From Coffea arabica (taxonomy: Eukaryota > Streptophyta > Magnoliopsida > Gentianales > Rubiaceae), in NCBI RefSeq assembly GCF_036785885.1, contig NC_092323.1:5000501-5064500 (forward strand): a DNA stretch of 64,000 bases, in the 5' to 3' direction. Under the pieces are notes generated by a model, which saw nothing but the letters and a program-made list of their open reading frames with translations, was not told the origin of the DNA and did no database searches. Shown one piece after another: positions 51,394 through 62,802 of the stretch. How positions within the stretch are numbered: position 1 is the stretch's first letter; the number at the start of each line of letters is the position of its first letter. Made by a program: the position numbers and the translations under genes.

Positions 51394-53922
51394 TTAAAAG
51401 GAAGCCAAAAGCCAAAGATTGAAGAGAGACGAAGCTAACGACAAAAACCAAGACAAAAATGCCATAGCAGCAGATAACTGATACCGGCCACATATTTTTG
51501 CGCTGCAGAATGAGCCGCCAGAAACCATCAACAGATCTGTTACACCAGCGGACGAACAGGATGCAGCTAACGATAAAAAACATAGTACCTGTGGGAAAGA
51601 ATTCCGCACATCTTCTTCAGTAGCTCAATCAGTGAGTCAAAAAAAAAAAAAAGTAAAGAAATGGAAGAAAGCAACATACCCAATCTCCCATCACAACAAT
51701 TGACATTATTCCTGGCTGACGAGAAGGCCGTTTAACGAATACAGAGAATGCATCCACCATTGCCAATGTTAGACTCCAAGGAATGACTAAACCCATGATT
51801 GTTACCAAGAAACTGAAAATTTAAAAACAACAATGAAACTGAAAGCCCACTCAGTCTTATACGACTTTGATGACTCTGCATTGCAACATTCACACTCAGA
51901 TACTCTTCAACTTTAGACAATTTTATGCCGCAAACTACCAAGGAGAGGACAAGCCTAAAACTGGAATCATCTTTTGCAGTCGACTACTAAAAAAGAGCTG
52001 CTTTATAGCAATTGCAAATCCAAATAGCAGGAACACAGTAATACTACTTGTTTTGTTTGCATTTCTAGATCAAATTATGAGTGATTTGTTCAAACAATGC
52101 CCAGAAAACAAGCTAGAAGCCTTTCTTTTACATTTTTATTTCTGTTCAGGTGCTGTTTCTCTAGGAAGAAACTCTGTGTGCTTCAGAAAATTTGAAGTTC
52201 AATACTTTTCTGGCATTCAGTCAGACTGCAATCTAAAATTCATGGATTTCAGGGTCAAACTGACTTTGAGCAATGCACTAGCTGAAGGAAAAGATAAAAA
52301 CAGCAGTAAGCAGCATTTTTCCCATAAACAAGTCAAACCCTAAGAGAAACAATTAAAAACACGAACAAAGGGGAAGCTGAAGATCACGGGAATGGCCCTC
52401 ACTAGTCCTCAATTTAGAATTGTGACAAACAAGGCAAATTGCATGCCCGTGCACCACCGGAATTCCCAACTTCTCCCTGAAGTAAACACTGGGCACTTGA
52501 AACTAACGTCCTATTAAAATGTAACTTGTCGAGTAATTACTGATAGCCCTGTTCAGTTCAACCTACGGTTCACCTCAACATTGGAAAAGGGATAATGGTA
52601 TATTAATTCACAATTAAATGACATAGATACAATTGAACTTCTAAGAACACACTCATGAGATAATCCCGAAACTCCTTCAGATTTTCCACTTCTACACAAC
52701 AATGTGATTGAGAATAATCATCTGGGCCAAAATCATGCAGTAAATATGTTAGAGCACTCAATGGCACCCAACTCTGCGCAGCCACTACTCCCTGATGCAC
52801 TGATTAGAATAATCAGATACCCGACTCATTAGACAAGTTAACATTTGTTTCGTCCCCCTGAGATCCCCTAACAAGTTAACAAAAATTTGATTCTATTGAT
52901 ATCGTGAAAAGTTTTACCAGCCAATGACATATCTTGCAGCATCTTGAAACAGTGAATTGACTAAAAAATCTTTAATTATGTCGAGCGCAAACAACTGTTA
53001 GTCTCAATGTTTGAATAATCAAAGTTAAAGCCTCTGCCTTGAGACTCTTCAACCGGATGTCGAGCTGATGACTTTTGATTAGACTATTGCAAATGAATTG
53101 CGTGAAAGCCACTAATAACTTCCACGAAAACTTCTTGAAACTAATGGCATTAATTTAATCTCATACAAAAGATGGATCGAAGGAACCAAAATTCTAGCTA
53201 ACTACTTGTGCCTATTCCAACAGTTTCACCACCAAAGGGTCACCCATGCAATGCATCATTCCACGGTCCTCTCTAGTTCCCCCTCTATTCTTCTTCTTCT
53301 TTGGGGCGGTCTTTGAAAGATTAAACAGAGGGTTGGTTGGTGGGGTTGAGTGCTTTGTATTTGGCTAGAATTAGTAGTATTCTGACTTCTCGGGGGAGGG
53401 GTCCCCTGAGTTGTCAAACCTGAACAGTCAGACAAAATTCCCTAGTCTACCCAACATAAAACCGAAAAAACAAAAATGCTTAATCATCACCACCAGAATC
53501 CAGTCTTTTCCAAAGCTACAAATTGCAATTCACTCTGAATTATGATAATCAAAAGCATAGACATCGACGCAGAGACATCCAAAAAGATCTCCAATTATAC
53601 ATGATCACTGAGAATCCCGAACTTTAATTCATCAAACTACAATTGGCTGGGAAATAAAAGAGAAATGAGGAAAAAATGGTGAGAAAATAACTAAACACTC
53701 GATCAAGAGGAAAGGGGAGAAATGAAAAAAAAATTAAACAAGAAGAGAAGATGGGACATGGAAATCCAGTAAAAGAAAGAGTGAGAAATACCAGAAGGCA
53801 GTGTAGCTGTAGAACTCGACATCCAAACACATGAAAAGCAGAGAAGCAATAGAGAAGATGGCCTGTCCTAATCTCAAAGCCAAGCTGGCACTCGTCCCTA
53901 AAGCCCCCGGCAATTCATCCAT
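51394..53922 (-). CDS. CASP-like protein, 5C subfamily
   Basis: Three coding exons, 53792-53922, 51680-51812 and 51394-51588, give 152 residues in phase. The start MDELPGALGTSASLALRLGQ is the family signature of CASPL5C proteins, followed by four membrane spans: IFSIASLLFMCLDVEF, CFLVTIMGLVIPWSLTLAMV, WVLCFLSLAAACSS-like, and LSAAMAFLSWFLSLAS with NLWLLASF at the C-terminus. The loop before the last span has the usual CGRYQLS. CASP-like proteins are plasma-membrane scaffolds related to those that position the Casparian strip; this subfamily has no settled role. The 1.98-kb second intron, 51813-53791, holds no recognisable gene. The first exon is preceded by a (CT)n-rich leader. Confidence 0.93.
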
Positions 53923-54254
53923 ATGATCCCCAGCAATATTTGATTTGTCAAAACCATGACTGAATTCTCCGCATGGACATGGGAGCCTTCCACCTTTATG
54001 TCGAATACGCAAACCGTAAAAGCACACTACTAGTACAATTTGGCTTCACAAATGAGTTCCGACAACAAACTACTGAAATATTTTCACATGCGGGAGGGAG
54101 GGTTTTCGTTTTCTTGAATTGGATATCTTGACGGGACGAATTAGTTGTTCTGTCGGAAAGAAAAGAAAGAAATGGTGGTGATCAGCGTTTACGGAGGAGA
54201 AAGGAGATGATGTGGACACAATTGGTGGAAGGACTCTTCTCACTCTCTTCTGAG

Positions 54255-54289
54255 TCTCTCTCTCTCTCTCTCTCTGGTTTTTCTTTTTC

Positions 54290-54332
<43 letters not shown>
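54255..54332. repeat. (CT)n and (AT)n microsatellites upstream of the CASP-like gene
   Basis: CT units at 54255-54275 and a long AT run at 54296-54332. On the minus strand the CT run is GA-rich and lies in the leader or promoter. Confidence 0.9.
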
Positions 54333-54337
<5 letters not shown>

Positions 54338-54775
54338 TGCTTTCCTTTTCATTTATTTTATTGCTGGGAGGCTCTTTTATTTGTATATTTTAAAGATAAT
54401 TGCAGAAATGATTCCTCATCCTCCAAAATTTGAAATGATTTGATTTTGTCCTCAACAAATCCAAAAGCTAACAATTAGGTCGGAAAATCCCATCTTTTTG
54501 CACCAAAATAAAATATTGTACTCACATCATTAATAAATTTGTTAATTATTTGATGCGACAAAGGAGGTCAGTACAATAAAGGCAATGTATGCATCATATG
54601 CTCTTTCAATTTCCTTCTTTCGACCCTACAAATGGATGCCGCTTTTTCATTCTTACCCCCGTAACTAATTTAGTACAATTGTAATAAAAGAATTTTAATA
54701 TGCTAAGAACAATAATACTGTGTCAATTTAAATACTCCCAAGAGAGTAAGAAGAGAGAGCAGAATTAGTGAATGT
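54333..54775. other. Intergenic spacer
   Basis: AT-rich, no gene or repeat recognised. It ends at the first target copy of the retroposon. Confidence 0.4.
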
Positions 54776-54791
54776 GAGGGCGCCTGGTTGT

Positions 54792-55065
54792 TGGGGGGTC
54801 AAAAAAAAGCCAATTCTTAGGAAAAGGTCAAGAGACAAATTCCTGTAAGGGTAGTTATACTGGGTTTCGTGGGGGGTCGTCACTTCTTAGTAGCAGTGGA
54901 CCTACTGGCTTGCCCTTGTGGGGTTGCCATCCCACATCGATTCTTGGGGGGGTTTGGGGTTGGATTTATAAGTCCCTGGGAGGACCTCAAAAGTTGCCGG
55001 TTTTTGAGGTTTCTTTTGGGATTAGATTTATTAATCTAACTTTCGTAAAAAAAAAAAAAAAAGAA
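54792..55065 (+). mobile_element. SINE-like retroposon with A tail, USE and TATA motifs
   Basis: A 274-bp insertion is flanked by a perfect 16-bp direct repeat GAGGGCGCCTGGTTGT (54776-54791 and 55066-55081) and ends in a run of about 17 A (55046-55062). Both are marks of LINE-driven retroposition. Inside lies ATCCCACATCG (about 54930-54940), identical to the plant snRNA/7SL upstream sequence element. TTTATAAG follows about 25 bp later, a spacing like that of plant Pol III snRNA promoters. I see no clear tRNA A or B box, so the SINE family is unassigned; it may be a retroposed non-coding RNA instead. Confidence 0.75.
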
Positions 55066-55081
55066 GAGGGCGCCTGGTTGT

Positions 55082-55715
55082 AATATTTTTAATTTTCATA
55101 AAGTTTCAAGGGCCGAGCCACGCGCGAAAATTGACATCCAGAGGCTCCGGAGCTTGACAAGTCATAAGTGGGCCCGACGACGTAGCTGGTTACCTTTGGC
55201 TTGTGTTGCCAATTCGACTCGACTTTTCTTTTCTTTTCTGTGTGGAAGAATTTGATGCTTTTATTGAGTAGTAGCTCGAAATTAAAACACACCGGGAGTG
55301 AGTGGGAGACGGATGGTGGATTATTTCCTTCAAATCAAATCAAATCAAATCAATTTGGCATGCCGATGCGCGTCGTCATGTTTTCTGGTCTAAAAAATTA
55401 ATTAAAGCCTAAATTAGATTGTTTAAAAGTCCCCGCCCCCACCAACAAATAATCCTCTTTCCTTTTTTTTTTCTCTCTCTGTGTCTAATTCTTTATCTAT
55501 GATGAGACAGAGAGAGTTACGTGTAATTTGGGGGGTGAGTAGTATTAGTTTTGGCATTCACGACGTTATCTGAATTGTTTAGTATTTTGGAGAACCGAGA
55601 GAGAGAGAGAGACGGAATCCAGTGAGATCCGGCTATCTGCGGTTGCGACGTCGCGGGAGCATTCTTTACTCCTCAACCGAAGCTTTTCTTTTGGGATTAG
55701 GGTATTTGTTTGTAG
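55082..55715. other. Intergenic spacer
   Basis: No gene recognised. A short AATCA tandem run lies near 55335-55351 and a GA run near 55600-55612. Confidence 0.4.
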
Positions 55716-56780
55716 GGTTAATTACAGTTTATCCTCTTGAACTTGATCCGTTGTAACACTTTGCCTCCTTGAACTTTAAATAAATATACTTTGCCCTCTC
55801 TATTGACTAGTCAAATGCTAATGATTAATTATCCATCCAAAAATGTAATAAAATGATGTTAATGCTCTTACATAAAAGTTCTAGAATAATACTATCCTTT
55901 TAATCGGAATATAAAACATTTTATTAGAAAAAACACAAAGTCATATGATTTAAAAATTTTTTAAAAAATAAAAGATGGTATTAAACCAAAGAATTGAAAA
56001 ATTGTATTATGGAGAAAAAAAGAATTTAAACTTCCTAAAACATCTGCATGAGTTTTTCATCGCTTATCTCTCTTCCTTTAAATTATAAAATTGTATTATG
56101 GAGAAAAAAAGAATTTAAACTTCCTAAAACATCTGCATGAGTTTTTCATCGCTTATCTCTCTTCCTTTAAATTATAAACGGACTAATTTTGATAATTTTC
56201 ATTTACTTTGTAGCTATCACAAGATTTTCATGATTCAATAAATGCTATTTGGTAATTTTATATCACATTCATACCTTACTTTGTATTATATTTGCATTCT
56301 ACATTAAAAAAATTGAAAATTCTCTAATACATTTTTCAATACATTTTTATTTTTATCTCATATAAAACACATAAGAAAGTGGCACAATAAAAAATATAAG
56401 CAAATAATTTTCATTCCAAATGCACTAAATAACTTTATTTCATTAAAATAAGTATTGCTATTGGCATTGAGATAAATACATTGAGTTGGTTAGACTTCTT
56501 TCTATGAATTATCTAATTCATTTTAACACTAAAAGATCGAAATACATGGTGTAATTGTGTTTAGATGCATTTAGCAACTATTAAAGAAATATGTATTTAT
56601 TATGTTATAATTATTATGTGCGTTTAAGGATTAGCCAGGGATATTTTGATCATGAAAAAATATAACTTCATCTTAACCTTGTCAAAAAGTTGACCATAAG
56701 GGATAAAGTGTATATATTTGAAGTTGAAGGGGCAAAGTGTTACAAGGGTCCAAGTTTAAGGGAGCAAAGTGTAAATAGTC
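55716..56780. mobile_element. Non-autonomous TIR transposon, MULE-like
   Basis: About 80 bp at the left end (TTACAGTTTATCCTCTTGAA and on) recurs inverted at the right end (TTACACTTTGCTCCCTTAAA and on, read from the right), with GTTGTAACACTTTGCC-type blocks in both. The 1.06-kb interior is AT-rich and non-coding and contains an 89-bp perfect tandem duplication. Target duplication not identified; ends are approximate. Confidence 0.6.
56001..56178. repeat. Perfect 89-bp tandem duplication
   Basis: 56001-56089 and 56090-56178 are identical head-to-tail copies, starting ATTGTATTATGGAGAAAAAA and ending CTTTAAATTATAAA. They lie inside the TIR element. Confidence 0.92.
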
Positions 56781-57952
56781 CAAGGAGACGATACTTTTAT
56801 CAGCTTCTATTACATTTGGTTTTCTCTATCATATCCAAATAAATACTGGCTCTGTTTCTATTATTCAGTATTTGAAACACAAAGCTTTTATTGCAATTCT
56901 TTATAGTCCATGTCCTTATCCTGCATTTGTACCTTAATTTTTACTGAGCTCTACCTACCTAATTAACGAGTTAATCCCCAACTCTTTGATCATATATGTG
57001 ACAAATAATTTAGTACTCCATTATATATATCCAAGACTTTTACAAATTGCGGAGGAGAGTTTTGTTCGTAAAATTCCCCCCGGGGGGAAGGGACGTGCTA
57101 CAAAACGTGGCTATCTTTCTTTTGCCTGTTGTATTAATTCATATTCCCACTCGCTCGTATTTTCGCTTTATCAGCATCCACTCCACAAACTTTTGATTCT
57201 TAAGACTAATTCATTCAAGTCTTGATGCGTATATCACAATCTGAAAATTGGTGTTCAACTCTTCATTCAAGTCCATCATATCAAACAAAGCTTACAGAAG
57301 TTGTCATAGTTATAGAGGTCGTATCTTCAAAATCTCAAGAAATAATTCTTTTTTTCTTCACGAGAGCCGTAAAGTAAGAGTTATGTTTGTAACTTTCGAA
57401 TTACCACTAGAATCCGTTTCTAGTTTGAAAACTACACATTACACAACAATCCCCCAAAACTCATTTCGTACCCAAATGTTTACTCAGGTTTTCCTAATTA
57501 ATGAGTTACTCCCCAGCAGTTTGATCAGTAGTATTATGCAAGACTTTTACAAATTACACGGAGGAGGAGTGTCGTTTGTACAATTGCACTGACAAGCTTG
57601 CTATCGCTATTGACATGCTTGTTCTGACGTTTGATTCAGTTTCATTACTGTTCAGTCGAAATTCCATACAAACTTGGTTAAATTTCCTTTACTGTTGTCA
57701 TCTCCCTAGCATTCTGGAAGTCTATCAATTCTAACATGTAACATCTCGATGCAGAGTTGAATTTGAAACCCCCCCTTTTTTTTTTACCGGAAGAAACATC
57801 ATCATAATATACAAGCAGGATAACTGTCTCCACGTTTCTATGGTGGGTTTTTTGGGGGAATGTTCAGTGGGATATGGATTACCTTAAAAGCGTTACAGCA
57901 AAACTCAATACGAAGAAATGAGTACATTAATTGATGCTCAAGACCCTCTCTA
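56781..57952. other. Intergenic / psbO 3' UTR
   Basis: No gene recognised. The last 200 bp or so before 57953 are likely psbO 3' UTR. Short open frames at 56986-57225 and 57248-57592 have no family resemblance. Confidence 0.45.
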
Positions 57953-59907
57953 TCATTCAAGTTGAGCATACCATATTCCTTGGATTTTTACTTCCTTGGG
58001 GGCCTTTGATCCCAAGTCAGTGTCAGATGGCTGAACGCTCTCAAATACTCCAATCACTTCTCCAGTTTCAGGCTTGCTCTTGGTTACGCTCAAGGTGATC
58101 TTCCCTGATGAAGATGAAACGTTCTTGATGTTTTCCTTCACAAGTTCCTCCTCGTCTCCTCTGCCTCCAGCAGGCAATGCAACTGCACTGTCATAACCGG
58201 TAGATCCACCCCTGCCCTTTGGGTCAAGGAAGGATGAACCTCTGTATGATGGCACGAGAAATTCACCGCTGAAGCTCTCTGGTTTGCCTGAAGCAACTAG
58301 CTGTTTGATGGTGAAGAGGAATGGCACGCGCTCACCCCCGGGAAGCTGAACTGTAACTGCAGCATAGTCGATTCCATCCTTTTCGACAAATTTTATTGTT
58401 CCATCAGTATTTACTTCAAAGGGTCCTTCAATCTCATCAAGGGTGTAGGTTAGGCGGGTCATGAGCTTGGTCTTTTGGAACTCTGGGGGTGCATTCTTGT
58501 TAGCACCCTCAGCCTTCACAGTGAAGGAAGTGGGCTCCAAGCACAGCTTTTTGGCATCGTATTTGCCGGGCTTGAAGGCAAATTTGTCAACACCGCCATC
58601 AATGGTTGGGCACTGATTTGCAGTTCCAGTCCCCTTTACTTCGAGGTATGTCTTGCTCTGGATTTCATCATAGGTAAGCCTTTTTGGCACTCCCTCAGCG
58701 TTTGCTCCCTAATGACCCATCAGTAAGTCACATTTTTCGAGTTAGTCATGCTACTAGAATAGATGGCTCCCAAAATGATTGTAAGAAGAAAAAAGGGATG
58801 TCCTCAATCACACACAGTATAGATGACAACATTCCGGAAATGAATTCTGCAAATTTAGAATTTTAAAGACCAATCTTAACGAGATTGCACTCTAAGTGTC
58901 AGTTCTTCACGACTTCCTTTTGTTTTATCTTTTGCAGTTTCATTTAAAGCTTTGGTCACTCCAATGCATTCAACAAAATTGTATAAATATATCAAGCTGC
59001 AAAAACATCTTGTCACTATCCACCCTATTCTTATAGCTGAGCGAGCCATGTAAGCTGTCCCCTGTAAAACCAGGGACAAGGATTTTCTCTTGCACATCAC
59101 AAACATACATGCTACATGTCCTACGCTATTTCTTCTTGTTATTTGTGGTTATTAATAGTATCTTCTCATCCAGAGTCAAACGTGGTCGTTGCTTTTCCAG
59201 GTAGTATCTGATATAACGTCCATTCTTTTCTGAAGCTAGTTGTACAAACAATTTCACAAACTTCAAATGCTTATTTCACAAACTAGTTGTACAAACAATT
59301 TGTGTGAAAGGCTGAAATTCAGATAGGGAAAAGTGCTTCTGATGTGGATGATATGAATGGTTACATCTGTCCAATTTACAAACTTCAAATGCTTATGAGT
59401 GTCTTGACAAAAATAAGGAGCTGGTGGCAGTGATCACTAGTATTAATTTTCAGAATCTTGTCACGCAACATTCTCCAAATCCTCCTTTAGCTAGCCTAAT
59501 TTCAACTTCTTGTCAGTACATGCATGCTATACTAAGGACATCTGACTCTATTGAACAATTGTTAGCATCTCAATACACTCCTGCTATTGTTAATTCACGA
59601 TCACAGTCGGTTATACTTACAAATCATGTTTAAAATGGAATCGTGGTAAATTATCAAGGCTACCTACCGAGACAACGAGGGCAGAAGTGGCCAGAGCGAA
59701 GCCAGCAACCTTAGCTGCATCAGTGCACTTCTGAGCCAAATCCTTGAGATCAGCTTGAAGAGAGCAAGTTAGCCTCGCCGAAGATTGTTCGACTCCGAAA
59801 GCCTTGCTAAGGTTTGGAGAAGATCTCAGCTGGACGTTGTTTCGGGATGCAACACCAACCTTGGCAGGTTGCATGAGGGTAGCGGCTGCTTGTAGTGAGG
59901 CTGCCAT
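57953..59907 (-). CDS. PSBO: Oxygen-evolving enhancer protein 1 (PsbO, 33-kDa)
   Basis: Two exons, 59668-59907 and 57953-58708, give 331 residues, the usual precursor length. Residues 1 to about 84 form a bipartite transit peptide: a Ser/Ala-rich stroma-targeting part, then a thylakoid lumen signal with [17 protein letters not shown] and the ANA processing site. The mature chain starts [20 protein letters not shown] and contains [29 protein letters not shown], the [20 protein letters not shown] motif and GRGGSTGYD near the middle, ending in [10 protein letters not shown]. It is a lumenal extrinsic subunit of photosystem II that stabilises the manganese cluster. The mature protein looks intact. 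The intron lies just before the processing site and holds short internal repeats. Confidence 0.98.
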
Positions 59908-60044
59908 TGTCTTCTTTCTCTGTTCTTGATGATTACTCTGCTCCTATCCTATGCCCCCCTGAATCGCCCTTACAAAGTAAGCAATAGGAAATGATCTGTG
60001 TGGGAGAAGAAGTACAAAAATATTTTGGTGGCTTTGCTCTGAGT

Positions 60045-60068
60045 AAGATAAGAGATAGGATAAGGTCT
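60045..60068 (-). promoter_or_regulatory. GATAAG (I-box-like) cluster upstream of psbO
   Basis: AAGATAAGAGATAGGATAAGG contains two GATAAG cores about 140-155 bp upstream of the psbO ATG. I-boxes are common in promoters of light-responsive photosynthesis genes. No clear TATA box was seen. Confidence 0.4.
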
Positions 60069-60084
60069 TCTTTCATTGGTTACT

Positions 60085-60957
60085 CTGATCTAATGTTACT
60101 GGATTTATGACTTGCCACCTGGCAAACTTGGTGTTTTGGATAAAGATACCAACTCCTGCAATCAGGCTGGACGTTGAATGACAGCCACGTTTTTGTTTGA
60201 TTTCTATAGCCAAAATCAAAAGGAGAAGAAATGCAACAACGAGAAAACAAAGCGAAAAAACCACTGAGCTTGTTTCAATGGCCACCAAAGAGGGATTTGA
60301 TTTAAGTTTCTTTTTGAGTTGTAGGTGAAGGTTTAAACTCCATTTGTAATAAAAAAAATTTAAGAGTGGTGCCAAAATATTCGTTTGATCTAATCAGATC
60401 TATATATCTATTAATTTCTAATACACAAGTTTTTTTAGTCGCCTTCTTTTGTACATTAGGATAGAAAAAGTTATATAATTATTATCGTCGTCGAAAAAAA
60501 AAGGAAAAAAATTTGTTGGTTTCCCAAAATAAATTAAGAAAACAAAATCTTGTTATTCACTTTTTCGTGGTGGAGGAATTTGGGCATAGATGCCTGGGAG
60601 CCGGAAAGGTGAAGGTCAGATTGTATTCGGCTGGGGATAAAAATCTCATCTAATTCTATATTATGCTTTTTGGTGTTTTCATCTATAACTTGTGAAAACG
60701 GTTTTTATCTGTCATTATGTGAATTCCTATCAATGGGAGTGCTGAACTTATTAAAGAATTATAATTCTTATTGAAAGTCAGAAAATGGACAGGAGAGCAA
60801 GCAAGCTGCATAGGGTAAACAACTTATTAAAGAAATGATTACTTATTGAAAATCACAAAATAGTCTGGAGAGAAAGTAAGATATATAGGGCAAAAAAGAG
60901 AGAGAGAGAGAGAGGAGAAAAGTAAAATATATGATAGGGTAAACAAAACAGTGACAA
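60085..60957. other. Intergenic / psbO upstream region
   Basis: No gene recognised. A (GA)n run lies at about 60898-60915. Confidence 0.4.
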
Positions 60958-61031
60958 TGGCCCATGCAGGTCTCGAACCTGCGACCTTCGCGTTATTAGC
61001 ACGACGCTCTAACCAACTGAGCTAATAGGCC
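60958..61031 (-). tRNA. tRNA-Ile (anticodon AAU)
   Basis: The minus strand reads GGCCTATTAGCTCAGTTGGT at the 5' end, anticodon loop GCTAATAAC, T-arm GCAGGTTCGAGACCTGC, and 3' acceptor strand pairing ATGGGCC with discriminator A. 74 nt, full cloverleaf, no intron. The A box (TAGCTCAGTTGG) and B box (GGTTCGAGACC) are canonical. This is the nuclear-type plant tRNA-Ile(AAU), read as inosine at the wobble position. Confidence 0.97.
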
Positions 61032-61538
61032 ATGCGATGTGGTTAATCAAATTTATTATTCTAGCTTTCGTTTGCCATTATCCATCGCCACACCTCAAAA
61101 CCAAAACAGAAACATACTGAATAACAAAATTGCAGTTCAGTGTTTTAGTTACATCATAATGTTGAGTTAATTTATAATTTGAGAAACTTTTCTACTACTA
61201 AGCATCATGATACCAAAAACGTATGCTATAACACATAATTCCTATATTTTCAAATGTGTTAATGTCCAATATTACTATTACCTATGCTTCAAATTTATTA
61301 CTATAAACGATCAGCAAGCCTCTTTGCCTCATTTACACAATTCTATAAACATAAGAACATGAAACAATGTTGGGAAGTTCTCTAGTTAATTTATGGCAAA
61401 TCAAACTACTAAAAAGGAGATTGTAAAATATGAGCTACTTTCCATTTCTTGCTTCGCGTGTCCAATTTATTTGAGTCGATTAATAGCAAGTACTGTGATT
61501 TCCCAATGCACATAAAGCTTGGAACTTGCACTGCATAC

Positions 61539-61578
<40 letters not shown>

Positions 61579-61634
61579 AAACCTAAAAATTTATTTACTG
61601 TACTGTATTTCATAGCAAAGTATTGTGATAATTC
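61032..61634. other. Intergenic spacer with (AT)n
   Basis: No gene recognised. An AT microsatellite spans 61541-61571. The PLATZ-like gene's upstream sequence is presumably here. Confidence 0.4.
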
Positions 61635-62473
61635 ATGATGTCCAGTGGAATTGATCAACCGCAGTGGTTGACCCCCGTTCTCCAATCCGTAACGTTCTAC
61701 AATGATTGTAGAATATCAGGCCATTCTCGGAAGGTAATCTACTGCATAACTTGTATGGATGGACCTATTTGCGACAAGTGCTCATATCTTTCTCACAATG
61801 GCGCCACGAAACCATACGAGTAAGATTCTTCTTTACATTGATATTTTCTTCTTAATGTGATCTGTACCGAGTTACCTTAATGTTATATAGTTGTTGTTAT
61901 TATAGGTTTTTAAAGCATCGTATGGAGTGTCTATCCGAGCTAATCATATCAGGAGATATATGGATGTTTCTGGCATACAGCCCTTTTTAATTAACTCCCA
62001 CCAAATTTTCTTCCTACATTCAAGAGGAAAAAGCATGCTCCAAGTGTGCGATATGCAAAGGACACGTTAAAGGGTCACAATATAAATTTTGTTCGATTGC
62101 CTGCAAAGTAAGGATTATTTTGGAAATATTATTGATATGCCGTTGTTTTAAATATGCTATACACAAAAATTATTTGTTTCTTTGCAGGTTGGATTTGGAG
62201 TTGAACCCATCGACCTTGATCCTGTTGATCAAGCTTCAGAAAAGCCTTCAATTGATCGGCCTTCAAATAGCACCATAAAGCCTTCAATCGGAGTTGAACC
62301 CCATTAATCCTGATCCTGTTGCTCAACCTTCAGAAAACATAATAAAGCCTTCAATTGATCAACCTTCAAATGCCACAATAATACCCTCAAATGGTACGAA
62401 AGAAGGCGAAGTCTCCACCAGTAGAAGGAAAAGGAGAAGAAAAGGGATACCTCATAGATCTCCCCTGAAGTAG
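61635..62473 (+). pseudogene. PLATZ-family zinc-binding protein, degraded
   Basis: Exon 1 (from 61635 or 61638 to 61820) encodes DQPQWLTPVLQSVTFYNDCR then YCITCMDGPICDKCSYLSH, the PLATZ N-terminal zinc motif. After an intron with acceptor near 61949, RYMDVSGIQPFLINSHQIFF matches the next family block. The following CSKCAICKGHVKGSQYKFCS lies in another frame. A third exon from 62189 holds two copies of a VEP-DPV-Q-S-KPSID segment, the second shifted by one base. The normal family C-terminus KRRRKGIPHRSPLK closes at about 62473, again off frame. At least two frame changes separate homologous blocks, so it is most likely a pseudogene. Unannotated introns or base-call errors are less likely alternatives. 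Intact PLATZ proteins are nuclear, AT-rich-DNA-binding regulators. Confidence 0.65.
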
Positions 62474-62514
62474 TTGGTTGAATTGTGGTCACTACAGTTA
62501 ATCCTTTATATTTA

Positions 62515-62795
62515 GGAAAATTTGCCAAATTGGTCCCTAACATTTACCAAAAACACTTTTTTAGTCCCTGACATATAAAATCAGCCAAAATGCTCCTTCA
62601 CATTTAAATTGTGAGCCAATTTGGTCCTATTGCTCGTTTTTGCTCGTTTCTCCGGCTAAAAATAGCACGTCCCTCTCACGTTGTCATATTTTTAGGGGCA
62701 AAACCGGAAACACATTTCATTACCGGTTGAAAGTAAAAGGATAGGGGACCACCACCAAAATACACATTTTACCTTTGGCTCTCAAATTACCCTTT
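62515..62795 (+). repeat. Left terminal inverted repeat of the Pack-MULE
   Basis: Contains in order ATTTGCCAAATTGGTCCCT, TTTTTAGTCCCTGACATATA, GCCAATTTGGTCCTATTGC, AAAATAGCACG and TTTGGCTCTCAAATTACCC, each recurring inverted at 63590-63869. Confidence 0.9.
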
Positions 62796-62802
62796 ACTCT
62801 CT

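Noticed and set aside
51867-52343. Plus-strand 158-codon frame
   Set aside because: Lies mostly in the long intron of the CASP-like gene on the other strand; no family resemblance.
59424-59633. Plus-strand frame inside the psbO intron
   Set aside because: Short, no domain; intron sequence.
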